Shown: in pieces, positions 63,856 through 64,000 of the stretch
Layout: every line of letters starts with the position of its first letter
How positions within the stretch are numbered: position 1 is the stretch's first letter
From: Aquabacter spiritensis
Lineage (GTDB): Bacteria; Pseudomonadota; Alphaproteobacteria; Rhizobiales; Xanthobacteraceae
DNA: 64,000 nucleotides
Direction: 5' to 3'
NCBI RefSeq assembly: GCF_004346185.1
Contig: NZ_SMAI01000001.1
Span: forward strand, 1-64,000
Notes under the pieces: model-generated
Databases searched by the model: none
What the model was told of the DNA's origin: nothing
The model's input: only the letters and a program-made list of their open reading frames with translations
Made by a program: the position numbers and the translations under genes

Positions 63856-64000
63856 TCATGCCCGCACCCGCGTCTTCTTGGGGTCGAAATGGGGGAAGGG
63901 CACCACCTCCGCAGGAAGGCGCTTGCGGTGGCCGTCCAATTTGCCGATCTCCACCTCGCTCTCCGTCAGGGCGATGTCCATGCGGGCGAGCGCGATAGTC
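63856..64000 (-). CDS. C-terminus of a GcvT/aminomethyltransferase-like protein (cut by window edge)
   Basis: Only the last 47 or so residues are visible, ending IALARMDIALTESEVEIGKL-DG-HRKRLPAEVVPFPHFDPKKTRVRA. This matches the C-terminal end of tetrahydrofolate-dependent aminomethyltransferases, where the PAEVV-x(4)-FDPKKxR signature is typical. It lies 31 bases upstream of the DmmA-like gene, so it belongs to the operon and could trap the formaldehyde released as methylene-tetrahydrofolate. Confidence 0.78.
   Translation of the reverse strand, partial: TIALARMDIALTESEVEIGKLDGHRKRLPAEVVPFPHFDPKKTRVRA

Overview
The window is GC-rich, tightly packed, free-living alphaproteobacterial chromosome, most likely Hyphomicrobiales (Rhizobiales). 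The grounds are the tuf / tRNA-Gly / tRNA-Tyr / rlmB junction, a complete Tad/Cpa pilus locus with a CtrA-type box before the pilin, tripartite-tricarboxylate (Bug/TctC) binding proteins, MmsA, OpgH and the dimethylamine-monooxygenase operon. Genus is not assigned. I see no phage, insertion sequence or CRISPR array. Both ends cut genes (tuf on the left, a GcvT-like gene on the right).

Layout. 1-3.7 kb: start of tuf, tRNA-Gly, tRNA-Tyr, rlmB, and an MFS symporter with an unusual inserted loop. 3.8-6.5 kb: a large secreted-type subtilase with a P-domain and six C-terminal repeats. 7-22.1 kb: two convergent catabolic operons. The plus strand carries a TcuA-like flavoprotein, a CysB-like LysR regulator, a Bug protein, a two-gene ThDP decarboxylase, MmgE/PrpD and a divergent aconitase. 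The minus strand carries TctC, an aldehyde dehydrogenase, a nucleotide-sugar-type SDR, an RraA-family protein and a second aldehyde dehydrogenase. Together they suggest uptake and breakdown of an unidentified di- or tricarboxylate. 22.5-34.8 kb: a small stress membrane protein and the tad/cpa locus. 35-40.2 kb: tRNA-Thr, an orphan lasso-peptide B2-like protein, LysR, mmsA and orphan opgH.

40.3-46.2 kb: a compact group holding a BchC-like dehydrogenase, a PTPS homologue with altered metal ligands, a glycosyltransferase, a methyltransferase, cytochrome b561, a RibD-type reductase and GTP cyclohydrolase II. It looks like a pathway from GTP to a decorated pyrimidine or pteridine. I do not recognise it as a described system and consider it the best candidate for novelty. 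46.3-47.6 kb: an SDR and a thioesterase. 47.6-53.2 kb: urate breakdown (uricase, HIU hydrolase, allantoinase-OHCU decarboxylase fusion, allantoate amidohydrolase, and an M20 hydrolase). 53.4-59.6 kb: gpmI, an asparagine-synthetase-like ligase, a secreted protein of unknown function behind a perfect CtrA-type box, and a Nudix hydrolase. 59.9-64 kb: an MFS permease converging on a methylated-amine operon (GcvT-like, DmmA, flavo-iron-sulfur reductase, haem-dependent N-demethylase).

All functions are inferred from motifs, length and context read by eye; no database search was run.
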